A DNA stretch of 64,000 nt, taken from contig JAVHZZ010000002.1 in assembly GCA_036250195.1 (NCBI GenBank), positions 72,076,252-72,140,251 on the forward strand. The letters run 5' to 3'. The notes under the pieces were generated by a model that saw only the letters and a list, made by a program, of their open reading frames with translations, was not told the DNA's origin and made no database searches. Below, piece after piece: positions 36,014 through 46,470 of this stretch. The stretch is from Mixophyes australis (taxonomy: Eukaryota > Chordata > Amphibia > Anura > Limnodynastidae). Both the position numbers and the translations under genes were made by a program. Numbering within the stretch: position 1 is the first letter of the stretch; every line of letters starts with the position of its first letter.

Positions 36014-36790
36014 AAGATACTGCAGAATGTGTGAACTTGGTAATATTGCAGTACCAATGGACTTATACTGCTGGATTGGTTTTGCAAATTTGGTTATAAT
36101 TATTATATTTTTATTTTTTTAAAAAAAAATTTTATTTTTTTTTACTTTTTTTTTATTTTTTAAAAACTTGGGAATAATGGGGAAATAACTATGCCCTTAG
36201 AAGCACAGAGCACAGGACACAGCACCACTGGACTGAACAGGACACGGCACAGGACCCAGCAGCACTACGGAACTCAGCAGGACAGAGCACAGGACACAGC
36301 ACCACTGGACTGATACTGCAGAATGTGTAAACTTTGTAATATTGCAGTACCACTGGACTTTTACTGCTGAATGTGTGAACTTGGTAATATTGCAGTACCA
36401 ATGGGCTTATACTGCAGGATTGGTTGTGCAAATTTTGTGGTAATTAAAAAAAATTAAAGTAGTTTTTGGTATTTTTTAAAAAAACTTTTTTTTATTTTTT
36501 TAAACACAGGGGAATATTGGGGAAATAACTATGCCCTTAGAAGCACAGAGCACAGGACACAGCACCACTGGACTGAACAGGACACAGCACAGGACCCAGC
36601 AGCACCACTGACCTCAGAAGGACAGAGCACAGCACACAGCACCACTGGACTGATACTGCAGAACACAGCACAGCACAGCACAGCACAGCACAGCACAGCA
36701 CTAAACAGCACAGCACTAAACAGCACAGAACTAAACAGCACAGAACTAAACAGCACAGAACTAAACAGCACAGAGGACCACCTAACACAC
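36014..36790. repeat. promoter-side imperfect repeats of the hAT element
   Basis: ATACTGCAGAATGTGTGAAC-type blocks occur near 36,018, 36,313 and 36,365, and GGGGAAATAACTATGCCC occurs at about 36,179 and 36,520, followed each time by CAGCACCACTGGACTGA. A run of AGCACAGC units lies at 36,662-36,775. Poly-A/T tracts separate the blocks. This lies upstream of the transposase start and probably contains its promoter (inference). Confidence 0.8.
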
Positions 36791-36839
36791 CCTCCCTCTA
36801 CCCTGATCAATGCCCGAGTGAAGATGGCGGCGACTAGCG

Positions 36840-36995
36840 GGGAATTTATAGGATCCGAGTATCGCGAGATCCGACAACGGGATTATGAGTCAGAGCCTCA
36901 GTTTCACTTTTGAATTTGGCGCCAATACCCGGATCTGTCTCGGATCCGACTCGGATCCGCAACGTTCGGGTGGGCTCGGATTTCATAAATCCGAG
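36840..36995. promoter_or_regulatory. right subterminal motif cluster of the hAT element
   Basis: GGATCCGAGTATCGCGAGAT, CCGGATCTGTCTCGGATCC, GACTCGGATCCGC and CTCGGATTTCATAAATCCGA fall within 150 bases of the end. They mirror the motif at the left end and are candidate transposase-binding sites. Confidence 0.55.
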
Positions 36996-37017
36996 TGCGC
37001 TCATCCCTACCTAAAAT

Positions 37018-37489
37018 GAATAGAATTTCTTTTTCTGGGACATTTTCTGGTTATACTCAGTGGTGCAAGTGGGCTGGTAGACGGTGGTATGCCATACGGC
37101 CACTTCTCCTACTGCTTCAGCTGTAAAACTAGCAAATTCCATTCACTTACATTCCCATCACATTTTCCATACCGCTACTACTAAATTTACATACCGCCAT
37201 TTCTAAAGTTGCACTTCGACCACTTGTTATACTAAGTCAGTACCATTGTCAGAACCTTTCTGTGTATATTGTGTTATTGGAGGTGTGGTGGCACCTTATA
37301 GGTTCCTGGACACGGCCGTGGACATATTTCTGTATAGGAGAAGCGCCATAGAAGTTCAAATTTGTGTTACAACTGGAATATACATGAATTTTGAAAATCA
37401 TTTTACTGCATAGACAATACTTTTATAATGAAGTCAGACATAATGGTCACCAGCACTGGTAACAGTAAGGGTTTGACATGCAACATTGC
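37018..37489. other. unassigned sequence after the hAT element
   Basis: The interrupted MITE relic continues for a few dozen bases. Beyond that nothing is recognised. Confidence 0.35.
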
Positions 37490-37497
37490 CAGTGAAC

Positions 37498-37674
37498 CAT
37501 ACTTGCCATACTCTCAGGGAATATCCGGGAGACTCCCGGATATCGGGTAGGTCTCCCGGGAGAGTATGGCAGCCTTCCGCATCTGCCCACTTCCTAGTTC
37601 AATTGGCGTGATTTACACCGCCCACCTTCCCAATGCAGCTCCCGGATGCTGACTTAAGAACCTCGGCAGGTATG
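37498..37674. mobile_element. hAT-type MITE (CATACTTGCC family), short
   Basis: The ends are CATACTTGCCATACTCTC and CCTCGGCAGGTATG. CAGTGAAC is exactly duplicated (37,490-37,497 and 37,675-37,682). At 177 bp it is an internally deleted member of the group seen at 10,781, 16,507 and 60,943. Confidence 0.9.
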
Positions 37675-37682
37675 CAGTGAAC

Positions 37683-38880
37683 ATATCAATATACTGACAG
37701 GAGGAACTAAGAGACATGTAAATTTAACTAGGTCTGGCTGATATTTTTGGAATGCAATATAGCCTCCAAAGCAAACTAGTTTCTCACACACTTAAATGAA
37801 ATAGTTTTCTTTCCTGTTTGACAGAATGCACAGCAGTGATTTGCATTCGTCTCTGATTAAACCAACTTCCTTTACCCAAAAGAGCTTACAATCAGAAGAC
37901 AATAGGCGTATATGAGTTAGGGAACAAAGATCCCTACAGTCACATTTTGAAGACACTGGGCTACTCCTTCAGTTCTAAATTCTCTGGTATAGTTTATAAT
38001 TATTTATGCAAGTGTAAGTTTGTTAAATGTGAAGTGAGCAGCAGCTATTGCTTGCTGTTCACAGATAGACATAATATAAACATGAATGAATGTGTTATGA
38101 CATTATGGAAATATTTGGGAAAATGTTCCCACACCCTGATATAATTTAATATATTTGACAGCAGAGTGCAAGCAATTTGTAGATATTTAAGTAGCAGAAT
38201 ACAAACAATGCGTACAGTTGTGATATTAGCTCAGAATATGTTATTGTGGAGTTTCCAAAGAGCCTTAAATGGCCACACACATTACAATCCAATCATTCAA
38301 TCTAATAATTCTTTATTGCATTTTTAAAGAACTGACATATGACAATAGATTCAATACAATGACATGTAGACACCCAAATCGGTCAGTAATCCAATCGGAT
38401 TAAGTGGAAACTTTTCATCCAAAAGGATCAGGTCAAAGCTTCTTGAGGTGTGTGTAATTGGACATAAACACAACAGTTTTACATTTTACAAGGAACACTT
38501 GGCTTTAGATATCATTATTTTTTCAGATCTTCTATTATGGCACAAATGTTCTCATCGCAGATATTTTTTTTAAAGACTACTTATCAATGAACAATAACTT
38601 CACTTCATGTCAATGCTTTCTAACATTGTTAGACTTTTGTTGCATGATTAGAAAACACACTATTCACACTAAAATTTTCAACCATTCCCGATCGATCCAT
38701 GCACCCGATCATATTTACTCATTTGTCACCCACACATTTTGATTTTATTGCTATTAAATTACAAATGACTCAATCTTAAAATTGTATGTTAACATGTATA
38801 ACCACCTTAACGATCCCACAACTGTCCTACATTGCATACGCAATGCAAAAGAGAACAGATGCATCCGATCATTTTGTGAC
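37683..38880. other. unassigned AT-rich sequence
   Basis: No gene, RNA or repeat recognised over 1.2 kb. Confidence 0.35.
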
Positions 38881-38976
38881 GGGCAGTTTGACGGCACAGC
38901 GGTAAGCATTGCTGCCTCACAGAGCTGAGGTCATGGGTTTGTTTCTGACTAGGGCCCTTATCTGTGTAGAGTTTTT
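38881..38976 (+). repeat. V-SINE, 5' part of a split copy
   Basis: GGGCAGTTTGACGGCACAGC, GCCTCACAGAGCTGAGGTCA and CTTATCTGTGTAGAGTTTTT follow the V-SINE head. The element is cut here by an insertion and resumes at 39,991. Confidence 0.8.
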
Positions 38977-39025
38977 GGACCTCATTTAGAGTCGGACGCA
39001 AAGTCCGTTTTATGCGCATCTAAGC

Positions 39026-39039
39026 CAGTGGCGGATCCA

Positions 39040-39078
<39 letters not shown>

Positions 39079-39340
39079 CGATCGGGGCAATCGCCCTCCC
39101 TAGCAGGGGCTAGCTGACGGCGGCTGCACACTATGTGCAAGTCCTCTCGGCAGTGACAATGTGCTGCCCGGCTGCTCTGATTGTGTTAAACACAATCAGA
39201 GCAGCCAGGCAGCACATTGTCACTGCCGAGCAGACCTGCACATACTGTGCAGCCGCCGAAAGGGGGCGTGGCCTAAATTGCCCCCCCCCCCCCCCCCCCC
39301 TAAATCGCCCGGGGTAGAAAATCTTTCTAGATCCCCCCTG
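39026..39340. mobile_element. hAT-like foldback MITE (CAGTGGCGGATCC family)
   Basis: Ends CAGTGGCGGATCCAG and CTAGATCCCCCCTG, with ATCTAAGC exactly duplicated (39,018-39,025 and 39,341-39,348). Two arms meet at GATTGTGTTAAACACAATCA and fold into a long hairpin. A run of 39 G (39,040-39,078) and a long C run (about 39,281-39,300) flank the arms and could pair. The length of such runs is often wrong in assemblies. Confidence 0.92.
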
Positions 39341-39484
39341 ATCTAAGCAAAAAAACACTACAACGCATGTGCAGAAAGCCCCAAATCCGCCTGCATCTTG
39401 GACGCAATTAACACTTGCAACAGCTTGCGGCTTACTACGAGAGAATGGGAGGAGCGTGGAATTGTGAAGGTGTGACCATGTAAA

Positions 39485-39742
39485 CAGGGCCATCTTTTCC
39501 ATTGGGCACGATGGGCAGCTGCCTGGGGGCCCCATAGGCACGGCTCTTAATGAGAATAAATAATCCTGCAAAACAAAAAAAACCTGCAAAAAAAAACCGA
39601 TAAGGGTCACTGAGCAAGTACATCTATCTATCTCTATCTCTATATATCTATATCTGTATCTGTATACATCTATATATCTATATCTAGAGGCCCCGGTGCA
39701 CTGCTTTGCCCGGGGGCCCATAATGTTGTTAAGATGGCCCTC
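39485..39742. mobile_element. hAT MITE (CAGGGCCATCTT family), reverse copy
   Basis: This is the inverse of 26,864-27,123, with ends CAGGGCCATCTTTTCCATTG and AACAT/TAAGATGGCCCTC on the other side. CATGTAAA is exactly duplicated (39,477-39,484 and 39,743-39,750). The last base is C where the family has G. Confidence 0.92.
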
Positions 39743-39990
39743 CATGTAAATACATCCTAGTCGCAGTGAGGAGCAGACGCAACACACGTCAAAACAGGGC
39801 TAAAGCTGTGCGGCAGAAAGTAGGTGGCACAAGCGTTAGCTAGCTGCAGGAACTGCTCACAGCTCGGAAGGGTATTAAGAGTGGGACGCAACTGGGGTTG
39901 CTTGCCACTCGTAATACCCTACCAAGCTGCGGCACACTCCCACTCCTACACTTCTTAAATGGACTTTGCGTTCGACTTTAAATTAAGTCC

Positions 39991-40196
39991 TTTATGTTCT
40001 ACCCATGTTTCTGGAGATTTCTTCAGTTGCACCAAAGATATACTAGTAGATTAAATGATTTCTGACCAAACTAACCCTAGTGTGTCTGTGTGGTAGGGAA
40101 TATAGATTGTAAGCTCCACAGGGGCAGAGACTGATGTGAATGATTATATATTTTCTGTAAATGCTGTGTAGAATGTAGGCACTATATAAATAATAT
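39991..40196 (+). repeat. V-SINE, 3' part of the split copy
   Basis: TTTATGTTCTACCCATGTTT, ATATACTAGTAGATTAAATG, AGATTGTAAGCTCCACAGGG and CACTATATAAATAATATG complete the SINE begun at 38,881. It is more diverged than the copies at 45,207 and 58,557, as expected for the oldest layer. Confidence 0.8.
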
Positions 40197-40791
40197 GTTT
40201 CTGCTCTGTTAAATCAAAACTGTGATGTGTGTGTGAAGCAATCATTCATTCTTTAGAGTAACGATCAGATTAAGGGGGAATGCACAAGACTGCTCAGCTT
40301 GAGCTGTGTTCTAGTAAAGATGCATTGAATGGAACAGAGAGCAGCTGAAATGGAACTTTAAGAAGGGATCATAACTCCCTACGTTGGTCGCCAATCACAC
40401 AACCATTCTGGACAACACAGGGCGAGTGTTTGATGGATCACAGACGTAGCTTGCGACTAACTGGCACACCATTAACAGTGAAAGTTCATTGTGACAAACT
40501 TAAAAATATTTGATTGTTTCTAAAATATCTTTCCTCAGAGAAGAAGGATTTCAAGAATGAAAACTCAAGTGGAAGAGCGGTGTGGGCTGAAAACTTATGT
40601 ACACGTACTCTAAAGATGACCTACATAATCAGATCAGATTGTAACATGTGTGTGCCTCATTTGTACATTGTTGTGTACAATAATGCAATTGTTCATTTGG
40701 AAACAATAAAAATGTATGAGTGTCCGGCCATCTTTACATTATTTCCCAGTCGAAACACATAAGTAAATTATTCCCTCAAAGAGCACATTTG
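40197..40791. other. unassigned sequence
   Basis: Nothing supported. A plus-strand frame of 82 codons at 40,514-40,762 has no domain. Confidence 0.35.
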
Positions 40792-40947
40792 GGCTTATTT
40801 ACTAAGCTGCGGGTTTGAAAAAGTGGGGATGTTGCCTGTAGCAACCAATCAGATTCTAGCTGTCCTTTTGAAAGCTAGAATCTGATTGGTTGCTATAGGC
40901 AACATCCCCACTTTTTCAAACCCGCAGCTTAGTAAATCTAGCCTCAA
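40792..40947. mobile_element. foldback MITE, about 75-bp arms
   Basis: GCTTATTTACTAAGCTGCGG (near 40,793) returns as its complement ending GCAGCTTAGTAAAT, with the turn around TAGCTGTCCTTTTGAAAGCT near 40,865. Few mismatches separate the arms (GCCTGTAGC against GCTATAGGC). No clean target duplication. A related one-armed sequence starts at about 40,952. Confidence 0.85.
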
Positions 40948-41599
40948 GGGCTTATTTACTCACAGCAACTGAACAGATGTTTAATTTCATTTTATAACCT
41001 GTGCAGCAAAACTGACAGTTCAAATCTGATTGGTTGCTATGAATAAGGTCACATGTGTGAACATTGTGCCATGTCATTAAATGAGAATTGTACTGTTAAA
41101 ATATCGTGCATTAGATCAAATTCCGGGAAGGTCCTTGATTGTTTGATGCATTCAGTATTAGTTACCCTGCCTTGGTTAGGCTACTTTCAGCACTAATGAC
41201 ATGAATAGTTCTTTATCCCATATGACCGCTTTAGCAAAATATCTTTTCTATAAGTTTTCTGTTTTAAACATGTTAAGTTTGCAATCATTTTATTATAATG
41301 AACTCGTCTTTTCAGTATTCCGCAGAATAGGTTACAGCCCAAAAATATTGTTGTCACTAAATATTCTGAAGACTGATCAAAGAAATGCACCGTGATAATT
41401 GTTTTCACTTCATAGCAACCTTTTGGTTTGTAATAGGCAGGTTACGTGAGCAGTATAAAGTAACTGATGCAGCTGCAGGGTATATGGGAGGTCATCTGAC
41501 ATTCCTTTATTTATAAAAACAGATGTGAATTCTACACCAGGAGTATGCCTATAAGTGTATTGACCAGAACGCTCGCTCTGCATACATGTACTGGAGATT
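40948..41599. other. unassigned; MITE-like fragment at the start
   Basis: GGGCTTATTTACTCACAGCA at 40,951 and TCTGATTGGTTGCTATGAAT near 41,027 resemble the foldback element just upstream. The rest is unrecognised. Confidence 0.35.
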
Positions 41600-41860
41600 G
41601 GTTAACATTGCTGTCACACAGCGCTGGGGCCTGGGGGCTGATTACATGCGGGGTACACTCTGTATGCAGTTTGTAATGCTCTGGGTGTTACGTTAATTGG
41701 CTTCAGATCACATAAGCAATGGTGTGCGCCTTTGTGTACCTGTGGTAGGCGAGGTAGATTGTAAGCTCTGTGATAGGAGCTATTGTTTGGTATTCATATT
41801 CTCTGATTGTGCAATGCTGGGGAATATATTTGCAAAATGCACAAAATAATAAAATGGATT
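41600..41860 (+). repeat. probable V-SINE, strongly diverged
   Basis: TTAACATTGCTGTCACACAG, CGCTGGGGCC, GTTACGTTAATTGGCT and TAGATTGTAAGCTCTGTGAT keep the V-SINE order and spacing, but the central domain is badly worn. Confidence 0.5.
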
Positions 41861-42331
41861 ACAGAGACCAGCTGCACTACCCCGATACAGAGGCTAATGC
41901 CACCTAAATACATTAATAATGCTACATTTCTACTGAATGGTAATTGAATTAGGTTCACAATAATTATTGACTTGGGTCAATAAAGGACATTAACCAAGAG
42001 TATGTTATATGTATTGTGCAATATATTCTGCAGTCCGTAATAAACAATCATGTTTTTTACATACATGTATTATTCAAATGTTATTTAGTGTCCTAAAATG
42101 GTTTCTATGATATAATTCACTACACACAAGAAATGGGTGGCTAAAAAAAGGTGCAAGATGCAGATGACCATTTTTCGCATCTAATCTCCCCTTAGCTCCC
42201 ACATTAACTGGACACAAAACAAATTTTAGAGAAGACCCATGTCGCAGATTTAGTGTTGCTATTCCATTAAATGTAGGTTTTTAGGTTGTTTTTTTTTGAG
42301 AATGGTAGATCCGTTATAAGTTGTATTGTAA
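41861..42331. other. unassigned sequence
   Basis: No gene or repeat recognised. Confidence 0.35.
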
Positions 42332-43236
42332 TACTTGTGAAAAGCAAGCCGTGACTGGACTTGTGGAAAGCAAGCCGTGACTGGACTTGTGGAAAGCAAG
42401 TCGTGACTGGACTTGTGGAAAGCAAGCCGTGACTGGACTTGTGGAAAGCAAGCCGTGACTGGACTTATGGAAAGCAAGCCGTGACTGGACTTGTGGAAAG
42501 CAAGCTGTGACTGGACTTGTGAAAAGCAAGCCGTGACTGGACTTGTGGAAAGCAAGCCGTGACTGGACTTGTGGAAAGCAAGCCGTGACTGGGACTTGTG
42601 GAAAGCAAGCAATAACGGCACTTGTGAAAAAGCAAGCAATGGCTGCATACGTAGAAAATAAGCAACAATTGCATATTCGGAAAGCAAGTAATGACTGCAT
42701 ACGTGGAAAGCAAGCAATGACTAAATATGTGTAAAGTAAGCAATGACTGTAGTTTTGGAAAGCAAGCAATGACTGCACTTGTGAAAAGCAAGCAATGACC
42801 ATATGTGTACAGTAAGCAATAACTGCACTTGTGGAAAGCAAGCAATGACTGCAAATGTGTAAAGTAAGCCATGACTGGACTTTTGAAAAGCAAGCAATGA
42901 CTGCACATGTGGAAAGCAAGCAATGTCTACACTTATGGAAAGCAAGCAATGTCTACACTTGTGGAAAGCAAGCAATGTCTACACTTGTGGAAAGCTAGCA
43001 ATGACTGCACTTGTGGAAAGCAAGCAATGACTGCACTTGTAGAAAGCAAGGCAATGTCTACACTTGTGGAAAGCAAGCAATGACTGCACTTGTAGAAAGC
43101 AAGCAATGACTGCACTTGTAGAAAGCAAGCAATGACTGCACTTGTGGAAAGTTAGCCATGACTGGACTTGTGGAAAGCAAGCAATGATTACACTTGTGAA
43201 AAACAAGCAATGACTGCTCTTGTGGAAAGCAATGAC
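42332..43236 (+). repeat. 26-bp minisatellite, about 35 copies
   Basis: The unit is GACTGGACTTGTGGAAAGCA plus a short linker. The left third is a homogeneous block with GACTGGACTTG and AAGCCGT; the right two thirds mostly have GACTGCACTTG and AAGCAAT, with more variation. Minus-strand frames of up to 211 codons (repeating LLSTS, VIACFPQVQS) are repeat products, not genes. Confidence 0.95.
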
Positions 43237-43874
43237 TTCATATATATGAGTAGGAAGAAAATGTTCATTGAATCAAAATGTATTGGCTTTGGTGTGCACA
43301 GTATATTTCTTTTTACAAAGAACATTTCTTTAGCTCAATTATGTGTATTTTTTTCAGAAGATGGAAACCACCGTTTATAACCAGATAATATGACTATAAC
43401 ACCAAATACTTTGTCTGGCATTGAAAATGAATGCAGGCTATTCAGGGGGTTTAAGGGTGACTTCAAGATTAATTTTAATAGCTGTAACTGTGAACATTTC
43501 CTGTGCAATTTCCTATACAATAGCAATAAAACAATTATTGAGCTAACATTCCTTTTGTAAAAACAAAATAAACACCATTTAGAGATGACTGAAGTGGAAG
43601 TGTGCCAGCTATTATTGGGATATTATTAGTGCACCACAGCAGTCTGGTTACCATCAGTGTATCCACCTTATACAGCAAGTTCAAATATCAGACAGTTCAT
43701 TTGTGTAGCACTTGTAATAAAAAAAAACTGCCGTGTTGTTAATCTGTGAAGTGTACGGCTAACACTTGTGAAAGTGATTTATTTAAGACAAGGAACTTTT
43801 GTCTCATGAGAATATATATGCGTTGACACAAACAATTATGTCACTGCAGAATTTGACTAAATGACAAGTGCGTT
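43237..43874. other. unassigned sequence
   Basis: No supported feature. Confidence 0.35.
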
Positions 43875-43955
43875 ATTATTATTTATTGTTATTATTACTA
43901 TTAACATTTATTTATATAGCGCCAGCATACTTCTCAGTGCTAGATAATTGTGAAC
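43875..43955 (-). repeat. L2-type 3' tail fragment
   Basis: TTATTATTATTTATTGTTAT followed by TTTATTTATATAGCGCCAGC is the inverted tail of an L2 or SINE element. Confidence 0.6.
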
Positions 43956-44186
43956 AAAGTACATGAATAACATGACATTGACTAGAATACTATCTAGAAC
44001 TGATTATATTATTCATTAAAGCACTACCAAATAGTAAAGTTACATTTTAAATGTTTTGAAGAATCAAAAAGATGTGATTTAATCAAACAGGTGAATGTAC
44101 TGCAGCTACACTACTGGTCCGGGAAATAATGCCAAACAAGGGGGGGTATTTACTAACAGACCATACCAACCAATCAGATCATTCAT

Positions 44187-44421
44187 GGGGCCTGATTCAA
44201 TTGGCCGCCTTATTTTGGAGAATAAGGTGTCCTGTGCACTATTACCTTTGCTATGGTAATAGTGTGCAGTATTACCGTTAGTACTGTAAGTTTAACTCTG
44301 ATTTTTGCTCACAGCCAAGTGAGCTGCGAGCAAAAATCTGCATTAATCTTACCGTAGTAACGGTAATACTGTGTGGGGGATGCGTTATTCTAGGAATAAC
44401 GCGGCCCAATTGAATTCCCCC
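44187..44421. mobile_element. MITE with GGGGCCTGATTCAATTGG ends
   Basis: The left end GGGGCCTGATTCAATTGGCC faces GCGGCCCAATTGAATTCCCC at the right, and the sub-ends GCCTTATT and AATAACGC also pair. CAT on both sides (44,184-44,186 and 44,422-44,424) fits a 3-bp target duplication. Further internal inverted words (ACCGTTAGTACTGT, ACCGTAGTAACGGT) make it highly foldable. Confidence 0.75.
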
Positions 44422-44435
44422 CATGTAATGCTTCA

Positions 44436-44583
44436 TCAGCATTTATTTATGTAGTGCCGGCAAATTCCATAGCGCTTTACAATTGGGAAGAAGCACAGTA
44501 ATAAAACAATACTGGGTAATACATACAGACAGGCAGAGAGGTAAGAGTGCCCGGCTCGCAAGCTTACAATCTATGGGATTAGT
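44436..44583 (-). repeat. L2 LINE 3' end fragment
   Basis: ATTTATTTATGTAGTGCCGG, CCATAGCGCTTTACAATTGG and CTCGCAAGCTTACAATCTAT are the inverted forms of the L2 3' tail seen at about 680-790. Confidence 0.7.
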
Positions 44584-45206
44584 CTTCCTTGACTAGAGCA
44601 ATCAAAGCTAATTGCTGATTGGTTGATATGGGTTACTGCACTGTAACCCATATCAAGTCTGGGTCTTTATTGGTACAGAACCCTCAAAAATTATGAATAT
44701 TGCTCACTTCATGTTGATTTACTGAAAGCGACACACTACTTCCACTAACCAAGAAGTACTTTGTACAGCACCCAGGCTAAACACAGAGGGACCCATATAG
44801 ATTTGGATGCAATTTAAACATAGATATAAATTGCATCCAAATAAAAACACATTTTACACAGGTATGTTGAGCCAGATGGATCTCAGCTGATGGTCATCAG
44901 TACCAGTTTGTAACTTACACCAGTGGTCTAGAATCTGCAAGCTTCCAGCCTCCTGACACACGCATGTGCGTCTGAGTCTCAGTCTACAGAAGTCTCATTT
45001 GCGCCAACACACCCATAATATATTTTGGGTATTGTTACACCTATCCTCCTCCTTCTCCCTTTCTGCCTCTTCAATCATAAGGGGCCAGAAGCAGTCGTAG
45101 GCGTAAGATGGGACTCCGACTTTATATTGCTGCAACCATCACTAGTGCAAGTAAAAAGCGCATTATACCAGCAAACCACATTTTGCGTCCAACTGTACAG
45201 TGTACA
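44584..45206. other. unassigned sequence
   Basis: No supported feature beyond short inverted words (TGATATGGGTTACTGCACTG, then AACCCATATCA near 44,640), which could be another small MITE. Confidence 0.35.
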
Positions 45207-45556
45207 GGGCAGCACAGTGGCCTAGTGGTCAGCACTTCTGCCTCACAGCGCTGGGGTCATCAGTTCAATTCCCGACTATGGCCTTATCTGTGAGGAGTTT
45301 GTATGTTCTCCCCGTGTTTGCGTGGGTTTCCTCCGGGTACTCCGGTTTCCTCCCACACTCCAAAAACATACTGGTAGGTTAATTGGCTGCTATCAAAAAT
45401 TGACCTAGTCCCTCTCTGTCTGTCTGTCTGTCTGAGTGTGTGTCTATATTAGGGAATTTAGACTGTAAGCTCCAATGGGGCAGGGACTGATGTAAGTGAG
45501 TTCTCTGTACAGCGCTGCGGAATTAGTGGCGCTATATAAATTGATGATGATGATGA
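45207..45556 (+). repeat. V-SINE, full length
   Basis: This is the best-preserved copy: head GGGCAGCACAGTGGCCTAGT, B-box-like AGTTCAATTCCC, central domain TTTCCTCCGGGTACTCCGGT, tail CAGCGCTGCGGAATTAGTGG and a GATGATGATGA end. The flanks AGTGTACA and ACTGTACA (45,199-45,206 and 45,557-45,564) agree at 7 of 8 and may be the target duplication. Confidence 0.9.
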
Positions 45557-45589
45557 ACTGTACATGACCCACAGAGAGCGCAACCTGTT

Positions 45590-45645
45590 GATCTCCAGCT
45601 GCTATGCTACTACAAGTCCCAGCATGCCCTTCCACCCAATGGCAG
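45590..45645. repeat. palindromic hAT MITE relic
   Basis: TACTACAAGTCCCAGCATGC is the core of the element family complete at 62,518. Confidence 0.4.
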
Positions 45646-46379
45646 TCAGGATATTCTGAAGCTTATAGGTCCAACGCAGTCACAGATTTCCTAAGACTGC
45701 ACAGGCAACAGGACTAGAGTTTTTGTTTTGTTTTTTTGCTAGTTGAATTCAAATGTCCCTCCCTCCATAGCAGGTTTTACCTGCTCTACTATATTTGCCT
45801 TTTCACGCTGTCTTTAAGACCGTTTACACAAAGCACAGAGCTTTCATAGGGGGAGGAGGAACAAAAACAAACACAAAATATTTTATTATCATTTTTTTTT
45901 ATTACAATAGTTCCCCTGGGCATGACAGATCTGTAGCAATGTACAATTACAAGTAATTACATAAACAAATGGGCAGAGTAGCTGAGGATGTGAAACATTT
46001 AGCAATGCAAAAAAAGATCTTGACGGACTGCAAATAAGATGTAAAAACTAGATCACGTGGTATAACTAGAAGGCATAAAACAGCAATAATACGTGACCTC
46101 TAATTACCTATTTGCACACAACTCCATCTTGTAAATAAAAGTTAATTGTGATGAACTTAAACAATGTTTATTGTTTATAACAGTATCTTCCCTCAGGTTT
46201 TACCTGAATAGGATCCACGTGGGGGAAATATCACCTAGAATAAAACAGCAAAGAAAAAAATTAAAACACTTGTATGTTTGAATGATAGAAATCTATAGTC
46301 AAAATATGAAACAAAGGTAAGTCAGATATGATGTTTATTTCAGGAGTTATTATAAACAAATTGCACTTTTTAGGTACAC

Positions 46380-46470
46380 AAAGAAACAAATAAGTGAAAC
46401 AAACAACAAAGAAACAAATAAGTGAAACAAACAGCAAAGAAACAAATAAGTGAAACAAACAAGCAAAGCA
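46380..46470 (+). repeat. 28-bp direct repeat, three copies
   Basis: Copies beginning AAAGAAACAAATAAGTGAAA lie at 46,380, 46,408 and 46,436. Confidence 0.9.

Larger units (their letters stand above)
27827..37009 (-). mobile_element. complete Ac-like hAT DNA transposon, 9,183 bp
   Basis: The left end TAGGGATGTGCACC and the right end, read as complement, TAGGGATGAGCGCAC agree at 11 of the first 13 positions. CCTAAAAT is duplicated exactly on both sides (27,819-27,826 and 37,010-37,017). TAGGGATG ends with an 8-bp duplication are typical of Ac-like hAT elements (established knowledge). Inside are subterminal CGGATC/TCGGAT clusters, a 77-bp satellite (28,142-30,885), transposase-derived debris and 446-bp repeats (30,887-32,800), the transposase gene on the minus strand (33,005-36,001), and an A/T-rich promoter-side region with imperfect repeats (36,014-36,790). 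With an open transposase and a perfect duplication it may be, or recently have been, autonomous; mobility is inferred. Confidence 0.93.
38977..39990. mobile_element. DNA transposon splitting a V-SINE, 30-bp inverted ends
   Basis: GGACCTCATTTAGAGTCGGA (38,977) and GGACTTTGCGTTCGACTTTA (39,961) begin inverted termini of 30 bases that agree at most positions. TTT stands at both flanks, and removing one copy restores the V-SINE register, so the duplication is 3 bp (Harbinger-like, inferred). Two hAT MITEs are nested inside, at 39,026-39,340 and 39,485-39,742. It has no transposase frame. Confidence 0.85.

Noticed and set aside
42259..43206. Minus-strand frames up to 211 codons with repeated LLSTSPV-type peptides
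   Set aside because: Product of the 26-bp tandem repeat.
45207..45290. Possible tRNA gene (A- and B-box-like motifs)
   Set aside because: The motifs are the tRNA-like head of a V-SINE; no cloverleaf or independent tRNA gene.
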